NCBI GenBank assembly: GCA_947454705.1
Contig: CANGKZ010000004.1
Coordinates: 62,001 to 126,000, forward strand
Length of the DNA stretch: 64,000 nucleotides
DNA from: Verrucomicrobiota bacterium
GTDB taxonomy: Bacteria > Verrucomicrobiota > Verrucomicrobiia > Limisphaerales > UBA9464
Direction of reading: 5' to 3'
A program made the translations under genes and the position numbers. The notes beneath the pieces were generated by a model. The model was not told the DNA's origin, did no database searches, and worked only from the letters and a program-made list of their open reading frames with translations. Below, piece by piece: positions 25,632 to 34,542 of the stretch (positions are counted from its first letter, which is position 1; each line of letters opens with the position of its first letter).

Positions 25632-27203
25632 ATGAAAATCACGCTTGTAAACCCTCCGCACACCGCGATTGGGAGCCGCATTCCACGGGAGCATTTGCCT
25701 CCGCTCGGGTTGTTGAGTGTCGGGGGGCCGCTGATCGATGCCGGGCATTCCGTGTCGCTGCTGGATGCCGAACTCGGTCCGCTGGGCCTGGATGAAATCG
25801 TGACGCGGCTGGCGTCGGATCCACCGGAAGTGGTGATGATCGGTCACTCGGGTTCGAGTTCAGTGCATGCCACCGTGGTGGACCTGTGCGCGCGGATCAA
25901 GGTGCGGATGCCCGCGGTGATCATCGTCTATGGCGGTGTGTATCCAACCTATTGCTGGAGGGAGATTCTCACCGAATGCCCGGCGGTTGACCTCATCGTC
26001 CGCGGTGAGGGCGAACGCACCACGGTTCGCCTGATGGAAACCGTTGCGCGGGGAGGCGACCTCGGACGCGTGGAGGGGATTGCGTACCGGAGTGATGGAC
26101 GCGTGGTCGGAACGGCACAGGCTCCGATGATTCGCGATCTCGATGAATTCCGCGTGGGGTGGGAGTTGATCGATCACCGGGACTATTCGTACTGGGGAGG
26201 CAAGCGCGCGGTGGTGGTGCAGTTTTCGCGCGGATGTCCGTATCAGTGCAGCTACTGCGGTCAGCGCGGATTCTGGACCCAGCGTCGTCACCGGGATCCA
26301 GTGCGCTTCGCTAGGGTGCTGGCTCGGCTGCATCGGGAGCACGGGGTGGAGTTGATCAACTTCGCCGATGAACTTCCCACCGGATCGCCCGCAGCGTGGA
26401 AGGCGTTTCTCGAAGCGTTGATCTCAGAGAATGTTCCCCTCTTGCTCGTGGGTTCCACCCGGGCCGGCGACATCGTCCGCGATCGCGACATCCTCCACCT
26501 GTACCGTCGCGCAGGGGTGATTCGATTCCTGCTTGGGATTGAGAGCTACAACGAGGACACCCTGCACACGATCCGCAAGGGGGGCACGCCGAGTCAGGAT
26601 CAGCTGGCGATCCAATTGCTGCGGGAGCATGGGATCGTCTCGATGGCGACCTACGTGGTGGGCTTCAACGAGGAGCGGGACCGGGACTATTGGACCTCGT
26701 ATCGCCACCTGCTGCGTTATGACCCGGACCAGGTGCAGTTGCTCTACGCGACGCCGCATCGGTGGACTCCGTTCTATGACACGGTGAAGGATCGCCGGGT
26801 GATCCAGACCGACACGCGTCGATGGGATTACAAACACCAGGTGCTGGCGACGCGCGGCGTTCCGTCGTGGCGGGTGTTTCTGTGGTTCAAGTGCATGGAG
26901 GTCTTGATGCAGATGCGTCCCCGCGTGGTGAAACGAATGCTGTTCCATCGGGATCCGGACTTCCGTCACGCAATGCGTTGGTACACGCGCATTGGCCGAC
27001 GCGTGTGGTTTCACGAGGTGTTCGAGTTCCTCTTCCAGACCCGCCATTTGAAGCACGGTCCGACCCTGGGGGAATTCCTCGGCGCCTCGCTGTCGTCGGA
27101 GGAGTACGCGCTCAAGCGTCCCGCGAATGCGTTGAAACTCGCTCTCTTTCCCTCGCGGGATGCGCGGGAGTTGGACGAGGCCCCGGTGCAGCGGGCCGCC
27201 TGA
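25632..27203 (+). CDS. B12-binding radical SAM protein, BchE-like
   Basis: Encodes 523 aa. An N-terminal cobalamin-binding-like Rossmann domain (about residues 1-140; PPHTAIGSRIPREHLPPLGLL, VVMIGHSGSS) precedes a radical SAM core with SRGCPYQCSYCGQRGFW (C202, C206, C209 bind the 4Fe-4S cluster). Several long stretches match, from memory, BchE, the anaerobic Mg-protoporphyrin IX monomethyl ester cyclase: HREHGVELINFADE, LLVGSTRAGDIVRD, YDPDQVQLLYATPHRWTP, WDYKHQVLATR and RRVWFHEVFEFLF. No chlorophyll genes are in the window. It may be a true BchE or a related porphyrin or other ring-forming enzyme. ATG 25632 chosen as it opens KITLVNPPH. Confidence 0.85.
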   Translation: MKITLVNPPHTAIGSRIPREHLPPLGLLSVGGPLIDAGHSVSLLDAELGPLGLDEIVTRLASDPPEVVMIGHSGSSSVHATVVDLCARIKVRMPAVIIVYGGVYPTYCWREILTECPAVDLIVRGEGERTTVRLMETVARGGDLGRVEGIAYRSDGRVVGTAQAPMIRDLDEFRVGWELIDHRDYSYWGGKRAVVVQFSRGCPYQCSYCGQRGFWTQRRHRDPVRFARVLARLHREHGVELINFADELPTGSPAAWKAFLEALISENVPLLLVGSTRAGDIVRDRDILHLYRRAGVIRFLLGIESYNEDTLHTIRKGGTPSQDQLAIQLLREHGIVSMATYVVGFNEERDRDYWTSYRHLLRYDPDQVQLLYATPHRWTPFYDTVKDRRVIQTDTRRWDYKHQVLATRGVPSWRVFLWFKCMEVLMQMRPRVVKRMLFHRDPDFRHAMRWYTRIGRRVWFHEVFEFLFQTRHLKHGPTLGEFLGASLSSEEYALKRPANALKLALFPSRDARELDEAPVQRAA

Positions 27204-27274
27204 AGCAGACGCGCGCAACGCGGGTTTTTCCTCGACCGTCCCCCGGGTTTTCGCTGAGTAAATGGGCCTCACAA

Positions 27275-29272
27275 TTGGAGGAAGAAACGTCCATCCCGGT
27301 TGAAGACCACAGCGGGCCAAGCCTCTGGCGCCTGCTCTGGCCGGCACTGCTGCCCGTGGTGCTGGTGGCAATCTTCTTTGCCGTGGCTCCCGCGTGGCTG
27401 AATCGGCGGCTCCAGACAAATGCACTGGAACGACGGGCGAATCAGACGGCGGAACGAATCGAAGCCATCCGAGGGTTGGATTACGAGGCCATTGGAAACG
27501 GGGACAATCCCCGGCAGCTCCAGATTCGACAGGCCCTGCAGGCGCGCGGGATTCCCCGGCGTTTTGCGAATCTACGCATCGGATTTGGTGTTTCGTTGGG
27601 GCTGCTGGCGTTGATGGGAGGGGCGCTGCTCTGGATGCATCGCTTGCAACGCCAGGCCGCGGAATCCAACACCGACCTGATCCGGAACTATCGTCGCGGA
27701 TGGAATCTCGCCATTGGCGTGGGAGTGGTGAACTTGGTGTTTCTCACGCCGTTGATTGTCTATGCGATGGATCAGTTCGGGCGGCTGTTGGTCGGTCGGC
27801 CGTCGGGCTGGTTGGAATTTGCCGCGGCGAGTGGAGGGGTGATGTCGCTCTGGCGATGCGGATGGATCCTCGCCCGTCGCGTGCCGTTGGAATCGGACGA
27901 ACGATTCGTCCGCAAGGTGACGCCCGAGGAGTGTCCGAAATTGTGGGCAGTGGTGAGGGAGTGCGCCGCGAAACTGGGGACCACGCCGCCGGACAACCTT
28001 TTGATCGGAATCCAGCCCACGTTCTACGTCAGCGAATTCCTGATCCGGTTTGGGGAGCATCAGGTGGTCCAGGGGCGCACCCTGTTCCTATCATCGTCCA
28101 TGCTCCGGCAGCTGAGTGCGGAGGAAGTGATTGCGGTGATTGGTCACGAGTTGGGACATTTCATCGGGGCGGATACCCAGCTGACGCGTGAGTTTTATCC
28201 GCTGCGTTACAAGGCGCTGCAGACCGCCGATGCCTTGGAAAACGGCAAGTGGTGGACGCGCTCCAGTTTTCAGTTGGTGCTGATCTTTCTTTGGAATTTC
28301 GGGCACGTCGAACGACGGGTCTCCCGGGCTCGGGAATTGCGGGCGGATCTGAAGTCGGCGGAGCTCGCATCGAAGGAGATTGCGGCGCGATCCCTGGTGC
28401 GGATTCACGTCCTGGTGGACGCCTTCAATCGACGGATCTCCGACGCCATCCGGGGCGAGCAAACCGGAATGTTGCACGCTCCGTTGTCCGAATACGTGTC
28501 GAAGCGGCTTGGCGAGGAAAAGCAATTCTGGACCGATCTCCTTCAGGCTCGGATGGCTCATCCACTGGATACGCATCCCACGCTTTACGAGCGGCTGACC
28601 GCACTGGGATCGAGCTTCACCCGCGATCAAGCCCTCGAGGCGGCGAGCATGCCGGTCGTTTCCGCGTGGGACAGCTGGATGGGCGAGTGCGATTCCGTTC
28701 TCGAGGAGGCGGAGAAGGAGTTTGATGAATTCTTCACCGGATTGCGCAAACAGACGCAGCTGGATTCTGCCGATGCATCGACCGAAGAGGGCCGGGTGAC
28801 GCTCGAAAAGCACTTTCCCGAAGTGGTGTTTCAGACCCGCTGGGGGCATTCGATCATCTCCGGACTCGCGGTGCTTCTGCTCTCGTTGCCCCTGATTCTT
28901 GTGGTCGCCTTGGCGTCGATTCCGGCCAAGGAATATGCTGTCGCGTTTCTCGGCCTTTCAGTCCTCGGGTTGGGTGTGTTCGTGGCATTGAAATCAAAGC
29001 GCGGCGTCCTCCGCCTTCATTCGGGCGGCTTGGCGTGCAGTGGGTGGAATCGCGAACTCTCGTTTCAGGAGGTCGAGCAAATGAACGCCACAGAATCGAT
29101 GGGAGCCGTCACGCTCCGAGCTCACCTAAGGAAGAAGCAACGACCGTTCTCCCGTTTTTCGCTCCTGCCGATCCCGCGACGAACTGTATCGATTTCGATC
29201 AGCCGGTATCGGGGCGAGGCTCCGAAAATCCTGGAACAAATCTACCGCTACTACCTCCGGCGCGCGGAGTAG
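27275..29272 (+). CDS. M48 family membrane zinc metallopeptidase
   Basis: Encodes 665 aa from the proposed TTG. An N-terminal helix (LLWPALLPVVLVAIFFAVAPAW) and two more near residues 110 and 150 precede the peptidase domain. Its zinc site is VIGHELGHFIGAD (H291, E292, H295), with a distal RELRADLKSAE supplying the third ligand (Glu) in the usual M48 manner. Two further helices follow near residue 530 (ISGLAVLLLSLPLILVVAL) and a basic C-terminal domain. No ATG or GTG lies in frame between the upstream stop and the first membrane helix, so TTG 27275 (or CTG 27254) is inferred. It follows the BchE-like gene by 71 nt. Substrate unknown. Confidence 0.8.
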   Translation: MEEETSIPVEDHSGPSLWRLLWPALLPVVLVAIFFAVAPAWLNRRLQTNALERRANQTAERIEAIRGLDYEAIGNGDNPRQLQIRQALQARGIPRRFANLRIGFGVSLGLLALMGGALLWMHRLQRQAAESNTDLIRNYRRGWNLAIGVGVVNLVFLTPLIVYAMDQFGRLLVGRPSGWLEFAAASGGVMSLWRCGWILARRVPLESDERFVRKVTPEECPKLWAVVRECAAKLGTTPPDNLLIGIQPTFYVSEFLIRFGEHQVVQGRTLFLSSSMLRQLSAEEVIAVIGHELGHFIGADTQLTREFYPLRYKALQTADALENGKWWTRSSFQLVLIFLWNFGHVERRVSRARELRADLKSAELASKEIAARSLVRIHVLVDAFNRRISDAIRGEQTGMLHAPLSEYVSKRLGEEKQFWTDLLQARMAHPLDTHPTLYERLTALGSSFTRDQALEAASMPVVSAWDSWMGECDSVLEEAEKEFDEFFTGLRKQTQLDSADASTEEGRVTLEKHFPEVVFQTRWGHSIISGLAVLLLSLPLILVVALASIPAKEYAVAFLGLSVLGLGVFVALKSKRGVLRLHSGGLACSGWNRELSFQEVEQMNATESMGAVTLRAHLRKKQRPFSRFSLLPIPRRTVSISISRYRGEAPKILEQIYRYYLRRAE

Positions 29273-29315
29273 TCGGCGTCGCCGCCGGAGAAACGTTGTG
29301 GGAGCGGGAAGGATT

Positions 29316-29352
29316 CGGGCGTTTCAATCGCCCGTTTCAGGGGTTTTGCATG
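29316..29352 (+). terminator. Possible terminator after the M48 peptidase
   Basis: A 6-bp stem CGGGCG/CGCCCG (29316-29334) with a 7-nt loop is followed by TTTCAGGGGTTTTG. The stem is short and the T tract interrupted. Confidence 0.35.
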
Positions 29353-29404
29353 CGCGGAGCATTTTTTCTTTGCCCGACGCGTTGGATTTTGCGGCTCTTG
29401 GAGC

Positions 29405-32359
29405 ATGACGATTTCCCGAACCCTGATCGCCTCGGCGCTTCTCGCATCCGCCGTCGCCGAGGCCGCCGAGTTCAAGGTCAACGGCAAACGCTTCGTCGTG
29501 CCCGATGGTTTCGTGGTGGAATGCGTGGCCACCTCGGAACTGGTTCCGCATCCGGTCAGCGCCAGCTTCGATGACAAGGGCCGCCTCTACGTCACCGATT
29601 CCGACGGCTCCAACGCCAAGCCCGATGAGCAACTGAAAAACCCCGGAGCGCGCATTCTCCGGTTGGACGATTCCAACGGCGACGGCGCCTTCGACAAGGC
29701 ATCGGTGTTTGCCGACAAGGTCATGTTTCCCCAGGGATGCCTCTGGCACGACGGCTCGGTGTACGTCGCCGGACCGCCGAGCATCTGGCGCTTCACCGAC
29801 ACCAAGGGATCCGGCGTGGCGGATCGACGCGAGGAGTGGTTCAAGGGCGGGAGTCTCACCGGATGCGCGAACGACATCCACGGTCCCTATCTGGGCCCCG
29901 AGGGCTTCATCTACTGGACCAAAGGCGCCTTTGCCGAGCAGACCCACACGCTGGGCAACGGCCGCATCCTGAAGGACAAGGCAGCCCACATTTTCCGCAT
30001 GAAGCCGGATGGGACCGGGCTCGAATCCATCATGTCCGGCGGCATGGACAACCCGGTGGAGATCGCCTTCACCCGCGATGGGGAGACGTTGTTCAGCAGT
30101 ACCTTTATTGATTTCACCCAGCCCGGATTCCGCGACGGCATTGCTCATGCGGTCTATGGCGGAGCGTTCGGCAAGATCAACGACGTGATGGACGACGGCC
30201 GCGTGAAGCGCACCGGGCCAGAGTTGTTCCATCCGTTTTACCAGGCGGGGCCGGCCGCGGAGTGCGGATTGACCCGCTATGAGAGCGATGCCTTCGGGCC
30301 CGGCTATCGCGACAATTTATTCGCCACCACGTTCAATCTGCACAAGGTCACCCGCCACGTGCTGCGCAAGGAGGGGGCCACGTATGCCAGCACCGACTCG
30401 GATTTCCTGGTGTGTGACGACGTGGATTTTCATCCCACCGATGTCCTGCCCGATGCCGACGGGAGCCTGCTCGTGGTGGATACCGGCGGCTGGTACCGGC
30501 TCTGCTGCCCGAGTTCGCAGCTCGCCAAGCCCGATGTGCTGGGCGCGATCTACCGGGTCCGGCGCGCGGACGCTCCGCATGCCAAGGCGGCCAACCCCGA
30601 TTACGCCAAGCTGACTTCCGGTCCCACGGTTGAGATTCCCGACCAGGCCGGGAAGTTCGACAACGAGCTCTGGCAGTCGTTGTCGGATCCCGCCCTGTGG
30701 ACTTCGCCCGCTCTCGTGGCGGAGATGAAGAAGATCAACGCCGACCCAGAATTGATGCACGCCGCGCGTCGCGTGGCTGCCGACGCCGGGGTCACCCGCA
30801 AGCGAGAGGTCATTCCGCAGATTCTCGCCGCGGCGGGACATACGTCGGATGCGTTCCTCACCCACGGCCTGATCTACGCCCTGATCGAGATTGCCGATTC
30901 CGGAGCCACGCGCGCCGGGTTGACTCACGGCACCGACCGCACGCATCGCGCGGCGTTGATCGCGCTCGACCAGATGGATGGATCGGATTTGAAACCGTCC
31001 GAGGTCGTGCCGCACCTGACCTCTGCGGATCCGGGCCTCAAGTCCGCCGCCGAATGGATCGTGGGACGCCATCCCGAGTGGGGAACGGATCTCGCCAAGT
31101 GGTTCCGCGAACAGCTTCGCAAGCCCGCCGCGCCGGCTCAGGAACTGGCCCGGATTCACGCCCAATTCGCCGTGCTCGCCGGATCGAAGGAAGGCCGCCT
31201 TCTCCTCGCCGAAAGCACGGTGGAACCCGGATTCGCGGGCGCCACGCGCATTGCAGCGTTTGAGACGATGTCGAACGCGGGTCTCAAGGAAGTGCCGGCC
31301 AGCTGGACCAATTCGATTCGTGCCACGCTGCAAAAGGGCGCGGTGATGGTGACGGGAAACTCGGGCGCGGGCGGCAAGACTCCCACTCTGCTGGCGTCCG
31401 CAGTCCAGGCGGCGCGCATCGTTCAGGGCGATGCCGTGGTCCAGAAATCGCTCGTGGAAATCGCCGAGCAGGCGGGTCTCCCGGATGACCTCCGACTTCA
31501 GGCCTACGCCGCACTTCCCGGCGGACGCTCCCTCGCGGCGGCGGATGTATCATTCCTGATCAGCCTCTTGGATCCCACGCGTCCTCCGGCGATTCGCTCG
31601 GGCGCGGCCGGGGTGTTGGGAAAGGCGCGGTTGGAGGCATCCACCCGCGACGTGGTGGTGACGGCGTTGAAGACGGCGGGTCCGCTCGAGTTGACCCGGC
31701 TGCTGGCGGCGTTTGATTCCGGCGGCGACGAAGCGTTCGGGGCATCCTTGGTGGCGGCGCTTCGTGAGTCCAAGAGCGCACGGGCACTGCATCCCACGCA
31801 GATCCAGCCGCACTTCGCCAAGTTCCCGGAGGCGACGGCCAAGCAGTTGTCCGAATTTCTCGCCACGCTGAATGCCGATGCCGCGAAGCAGGGCGCCAGA
31901 CTGGAAGCCCTGCTGGCCGAGCTGCACGCGCTCACGCCGGATGTTCGACGCGGCCAGTCGGTGTTCAATGGCACCAAGGCATCCTGCTCCGCGTGTCACC
32001 GCATTGGTTACCTTGGCGGGAATGTCGGTCCGGAGTTGACCAAAATTGGGGAAGCCCGCACCGAGCGCGATTTGCTGGAGAGCATCGTGTATCCGAGCGC
32101 GAGTTTTGTGCGCAGCTACGAGCCTTCCACGCTGGTGCTAAAAGATGGCGAGCAGGTGAACGGGATCATCCGGCGCGAAACGGCGGACGAGTACGTGGTG
32201 ACGGTCGGACCGGCGGCGGATCAGCACGTGCGGCGCTCCGACGTGGTGGAGACGCGGCCCGGGACGATCAGCGTGATGCCCGCCGGATTGGAGGAGCAAC
32301 TGAGCCGTCAGGAACTCGCCGACTTGTTGCACTTCGTGAAGACCGTCCGCTGGCGCTGA
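29405..32359 (+). CDS. PVC membrane-bound dehydrogenase-like protein with C-terminal haem site
   Basis: Encodes 984 aa with a signal peptide (ISRTLIASALLASAVAEAA). The N-terminal half is a beta-propeller of the Pirellula/Verrucomicrobium 'putative membrane-bound dehydrogenase' family: PDGFVVECVATSELVPHPVS, DDKGRLYVTDS, FPQGCLWHDGSVYVAGPP, GGMDNPVEIAF. The middle is HEAT-like and Ala-rich. The end is the matching PVC haem-binding domain with CSACH (C861, C864, H865), LGGNVGPELTKIGEARTERDLLESIVYP and a late NGIIRRETADEYVV. Such proteins are thought to oxidise sugars or related substrates in the periplasm; neither substrate nor acceptor is known here. Confidence 0.9.
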   Translation: MTISRTLIASALLASAVAEAAEFKVNGKRFVVPDGFVVECVATSELVPHPVSASFDDKGRLYVTDSDGSNAKPDEQLKNPGARILRLDDSNGDGAFDKASVFADKVMFPQGCLWHDGSVYVAGPPSIWRFTDTKGSGVADRREEWFKGGSLTGCANDIHGPYLGPEGFIYWTKGAFAEQTHTLGNGRILKDKAAHIFRMKPDGTGLESIMSGGMDNPVEIAFTRDGETLFSSTFIDFTQPGFRDGIAHAVYGGAFGKINDVMDDGRVKRTGPELFHPFYQAGPAAECGLTRYESDAFGPGYRDNLFATTFNLHKVTRHVLRKEGATYASTDSDFLVCDDVDFHPTDVLPDADGSLLVVDTGGWYRLCCPSSQLAKPDVLGAIYRVRRADAPHAKAANPDYAKLTSGPTVEIPDQAGKFDNELWQSLSDPALWTSPALVAEMKKINADPELMHAARRVAADAGVTRKREVIPQILAAAGHTSDAFLTHGLIYALIEIADSGATRAGLTHGTDRTHRAALIALDQMDGSDLKPSEVVPHLTSADPGLKSAAEWIVGRHPEWGTDLAKWFREQLRKPAAPAQELARIHAQFAVLAGSKEGRLLLAESTVEPGFAGATRIAAFETMSNAGLKEVPASWTNSIRATLQKGAVMVTGNSGAGGKTPTLLASAVQAARIVQGDAVVQKSLVEIAEQAGLPDDLRLQAYAALPGGRSLAAADVSFLISLLDPTRPPAIRSGAAGVLGKARLEASTRDVVVTALKTAGPLELTRLLAAFDSGGDEAFGASLVAALRESKSARALHPTQIQPHFAKFPEATAKQLSEFLATLNADAAKQGARLEALLAELHALTPDVRRGQSVFNGTKASCSACHRIGYLGGNVGPELTKIGEARTERDLLESIVYPSASFVRSYEPSTLVLKDGEQVNGIIRRETADEYVVTVGPAADQHVRRSDVVETRPGTISVMPAGLEEQLSRQELADLLHFVKTVRWR

Positions 32360-32415
32360 TGTTCTGATGTGCTGACGTGCGAGGCGGGCGCAGTGAAAGA
32401 CCCAGACCCGCACTG

Positions 32416-32456
32416 AAACAAAAAACCCCCGGCGGAATGGCCGGGGGTTTTGTTTT
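32416..32456. terminator. Bidirectional intrinsic terminator
   Basis: The stem CCCCCGGC (32426-32433)/GCCGGGGG (32440-32447) is flanked by AAACAAAAAA on the left and TTTTGTTTT on the right, so it can stop transcription in both directions. It sits between the convergent dehydrogenase and PfkB kinase genes. Confidence 0.9.
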
Positions 32457-32468
32457 GCCTGGAGCGGA

Positions 32469-33521
32469 TCAGTAATCGCTCTCGGGTTCGAGCGGCGGAC
32501 GGACGCCGTATTTCTTCTTGAGCGCTTCCACCTGGGCCAGGGGCTTCATGCCACCGGTGCAGGTCGGGTCGCTCAGGGAGGCCGCAGCGGCCATGACGCC
32601 GGTGAGCAGGCAGCGCTGGAGTTCCCAGCCTTCGTGCAGGCCCATGAGGACGCCCGCGCAGAACGCGTCGCCCGCGCCCGCGGTGCCGGCGATGTGCTTG
32701 TCCGGAACCTTGAGGGAAGGCTGCCAATGGTCCTTGCCGTCCCGGGTGCGGGCGAAGCAGCCCTCGGGGAAGTGAATCACCACGAGTTCCTTCACGCCGT
32801 GCTGGAGAATGGCTCCGGAGGCGTGGCGCAGCGACACGGTGTCGAGCACGCCTTCCTTGCGGATGCGGAATCCGGTGACCTGACCGGCTTCGTATTCGTT
32901 GATGATCGCGTAATCGCAGTGCTTGAGCGCGGGGACCACGACGGCCTTGAAGCGGTCGCTGGCTTCGCTGACCACGTCGATGCTGGTCTTGAGTCCGGCG
33001 GCCTGCGCGGCGGCGAGCAGCTTGGCGGCGGGCGTGATGCCTTCCTTGTTCACCACGTCGAGCTTGTCGAGCAGGAGCAGGTAGCCGAGGTGGAAGATGC
33101 GGGCCTTGACCTTGCTGAAATCGATTTCCTTCGCATCCCACAGGGCATTCGCGCCGCGGGAGTGGAAGAAGGTGCGCTTGCCGGTGGACTGCACGGTCAT
33201 CACGTCCGTGTAGCTCGTGGTCGCCTCGGAGGTGGTCTTGACCAGCTTGGAGTCGATCTTGTGCTTGGCGAGGTCGGCCAGGATGGATTCACCCAGGGCG
33301 TCCTTGCCCACGAGGCCCGCGCCGCTCAAGGGAAACTCGGCGCCGAGTTTGGCGAGGTCGAGCAACACATTGTATGGGGAGCCACCAGTGCCCTGGTGCT
33401 GGGACTTGATGTTGGCCAGCTGCTCCGCCGCCGGATAGGTGTCGATGAGCTTGACCTGGTCGATGATCCAATTGCCCGCGGCCAGGATGCCGGAGCGTTT
33501 GGATGCTGCGCTTGCTTTCAT
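32469..33521 (-). CDS. PfkB/ribokinase-family carbohydrate kinase
   Basis: Encodes 350 aa. The N-terminal glycine-rich half has GTGGSPYNVLLDLAKLG (PfkB signature 1 region) and the C-terminal anion hole is GTAGAGDAFCAGVLMG with catalytic base D285. Family members phosphorylate sugars or nucleosides from ATP; the exact substrate cannot be read from the sequence. It lies 107 nt downstream of two cupins and a PEP-hydrolase-family gene on the same strand, so a shared catabolic or isomer-handling pathway is plausible (inference). Confidence 0.88.
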   Translation of the reverse strand: MKASAASKRSGILAAGNWIIDQVKLIDTYPAAEQLANIKSQHQGTGGSPYNVLLDLAKLGAEFPLSGAGLVGKDALGESILADLAKHKIDSKLVKTTSEATTSYTDVMTVQSTGKRTFFHSRGANALWDAKEIDFSKVKARIFHLGYLLLLDKLDVVNKEGITPAAKLLAAAQAAGLKTSIDVVSEASDRFKAVVVPALKHCDYAIINEYEAGQVTGFRIRKEGVLDTVSLRHASGAILQHGVKELVVIHFPEGCFARTRDGKDHWQPSLKVPDKHIAGTAGAGDAFCAGVLMGLHEGWELQRCLLTGVMAAAASLSDPTCTGGMKPLAQVEALKKKYGVRPPLEPESDY

Positions 33522-33628
33522 TCTCTTATAGGGACGGGTATGCGACGCTGGGTAAGCCCGGTGCGTTCGCGGTGGTTGGGAGGCTAGACCATCCGCGCCC
33601 GAATGTCTCTAACGAAGTGGAGTTCGCC

Positions 33629-34063
33629 TCAGCGGCAGACGGGCAATCCGCGTCGGAGCGAGGCCCAGGGCTCATCGCTGGAAACATCCACGGTACCCGG
33701 TTCCTCAGCCTTCGCCGGGGAGAGAATCGCGAGGAAAATCACCGGCTCCGGATGAGGGTTGTAGGTCCCGTGCACCTCGCCCTTCGGGATCAACACCATC
33801 TCGCCGGCCCGCAGCAGGCGCTTCTCATGCCCACACCACTGCTCGGCCTGGCCCGAGAGGATGTAGATGATTTCCTCGCGGGTGGGATGGTGGTGAAACG
33901 GGTGGCACCGGCCCGGATCCAGCGTGGCACGAACCAACAGAAGCTGGTCGCACGGAACGATATCCGGTCGCGACAACCAGGTGTTGAGCGTGAAGGCGGT
34001 CTGCTCCGCGATCACTCCGTCGGCGGTCACAAACCGTCGCTGGGCCAGATCAGATTCGCTCAT
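33629..34063 (-). CDS. Cupin domain protein 1
   Basis: Encodes 144 aa, a single cupin barrel. Motif 1 is HPFHHHPTREEIIYILSGQ (likely metal ligands H and E) and motif 2 is PKGEVHGTYNP. It is clearly paralogous to the cupin immediately upstream (33629 is 37 nt after that gene): both contain E/V-HEKRLL-(K/R)-(A/P)-GE and IFLAILSPA/VILAILSPA. The cupin fold fits an isomerase, dioxygenase or ligand-binding protein; the activity is not known. Confidence 0.85.
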   Translation of the reverse strand: MSESDLAQRRFVTADGVIAEQTAFTLNTWLSRPDIVPCDQLLLVRATLDPGRCHPFHHHPTREEIIYILSGQAEQWCGHEKRLLRAGEMVLIPKGEVHGTYNPHPEPVIFLAILSPAKAEEPGTVDVSSDEPWASLRRGLPVCR

Positions 34064-34100
34064 GGGATCGACTGGGACGGCGCCGCCCTCTCCGGGGAGC

Positions 34101-34511
34101 TCAGGCGCCCTTCCGGAGGGAGTTCCAAGGGGCCGATGCGCTCACATCCACGGCGAACGGACCGCTGTAGGTGGCCGGGGACAGGATGGCCAGGATCACG
34201 GCGTCACGCTGGGTGGGATTGAAGGTGGCGTGCACCACGCCCTTGGGAATGTGGGCCACTTCGCCCGGTTTCAGCAGGCGTTTTTCGTGTTCCACCCATT
34301 GCTCGACCTCGCCTTCGAGCACGTAGATGGCTTCCTCGAGCTCCGGATGCGTGTGAAACGGATGCCCCTCGCCGGCGGGCAGGATGGCCCGGCAGATCTG
34401 CAAGTCTTTGGCCTCGCAGACCTCGCTATGGCAGAGCCAATAGTTGGTCCGCCCCTTGAAATCCTCCTTCAAGGCTTCGGCCGTGGTGATGAAACGACGA
34501 GGGGTGCTCAT
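34101..34511 (-). CDS. Cupin domain protein 2
   Basis: Encodes 136 aa. Cupin motif 1 is HPFHTHPELEEAIYVLEGE and motif 2 is PKGVVHATFNPT, with the metal-binding His/Glu set complete. The paralogue downstream shares the VEHEKRLLKPGEV and LAILSPA segments. It begins 31 nt after the PEP-hydrolase-family gene, so the three genes are likely one transcript. The N-terminus RRFITTAEALKEDFKGRTNYWL resembles cupins found with sugar-metabolism genes, without a firm assignment. Confidence 0.87.
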   Translation of the reverse strand: MSTPRRFITTAEALKEDFKGRTNYWLCHSEVCEAKDLQICRAILPAGEGHPFHTHPELEEAIYVLEGEVEQWVEHEKRLLKPGEVAHIPKGVVHATFNPTQRDAVILAILSPATYSGPFAVDVSASAPWNSLRKGA

Positions 34512-34542
34512 GCGGCGAATGGGTGCGAGGGATCGAAGACGC

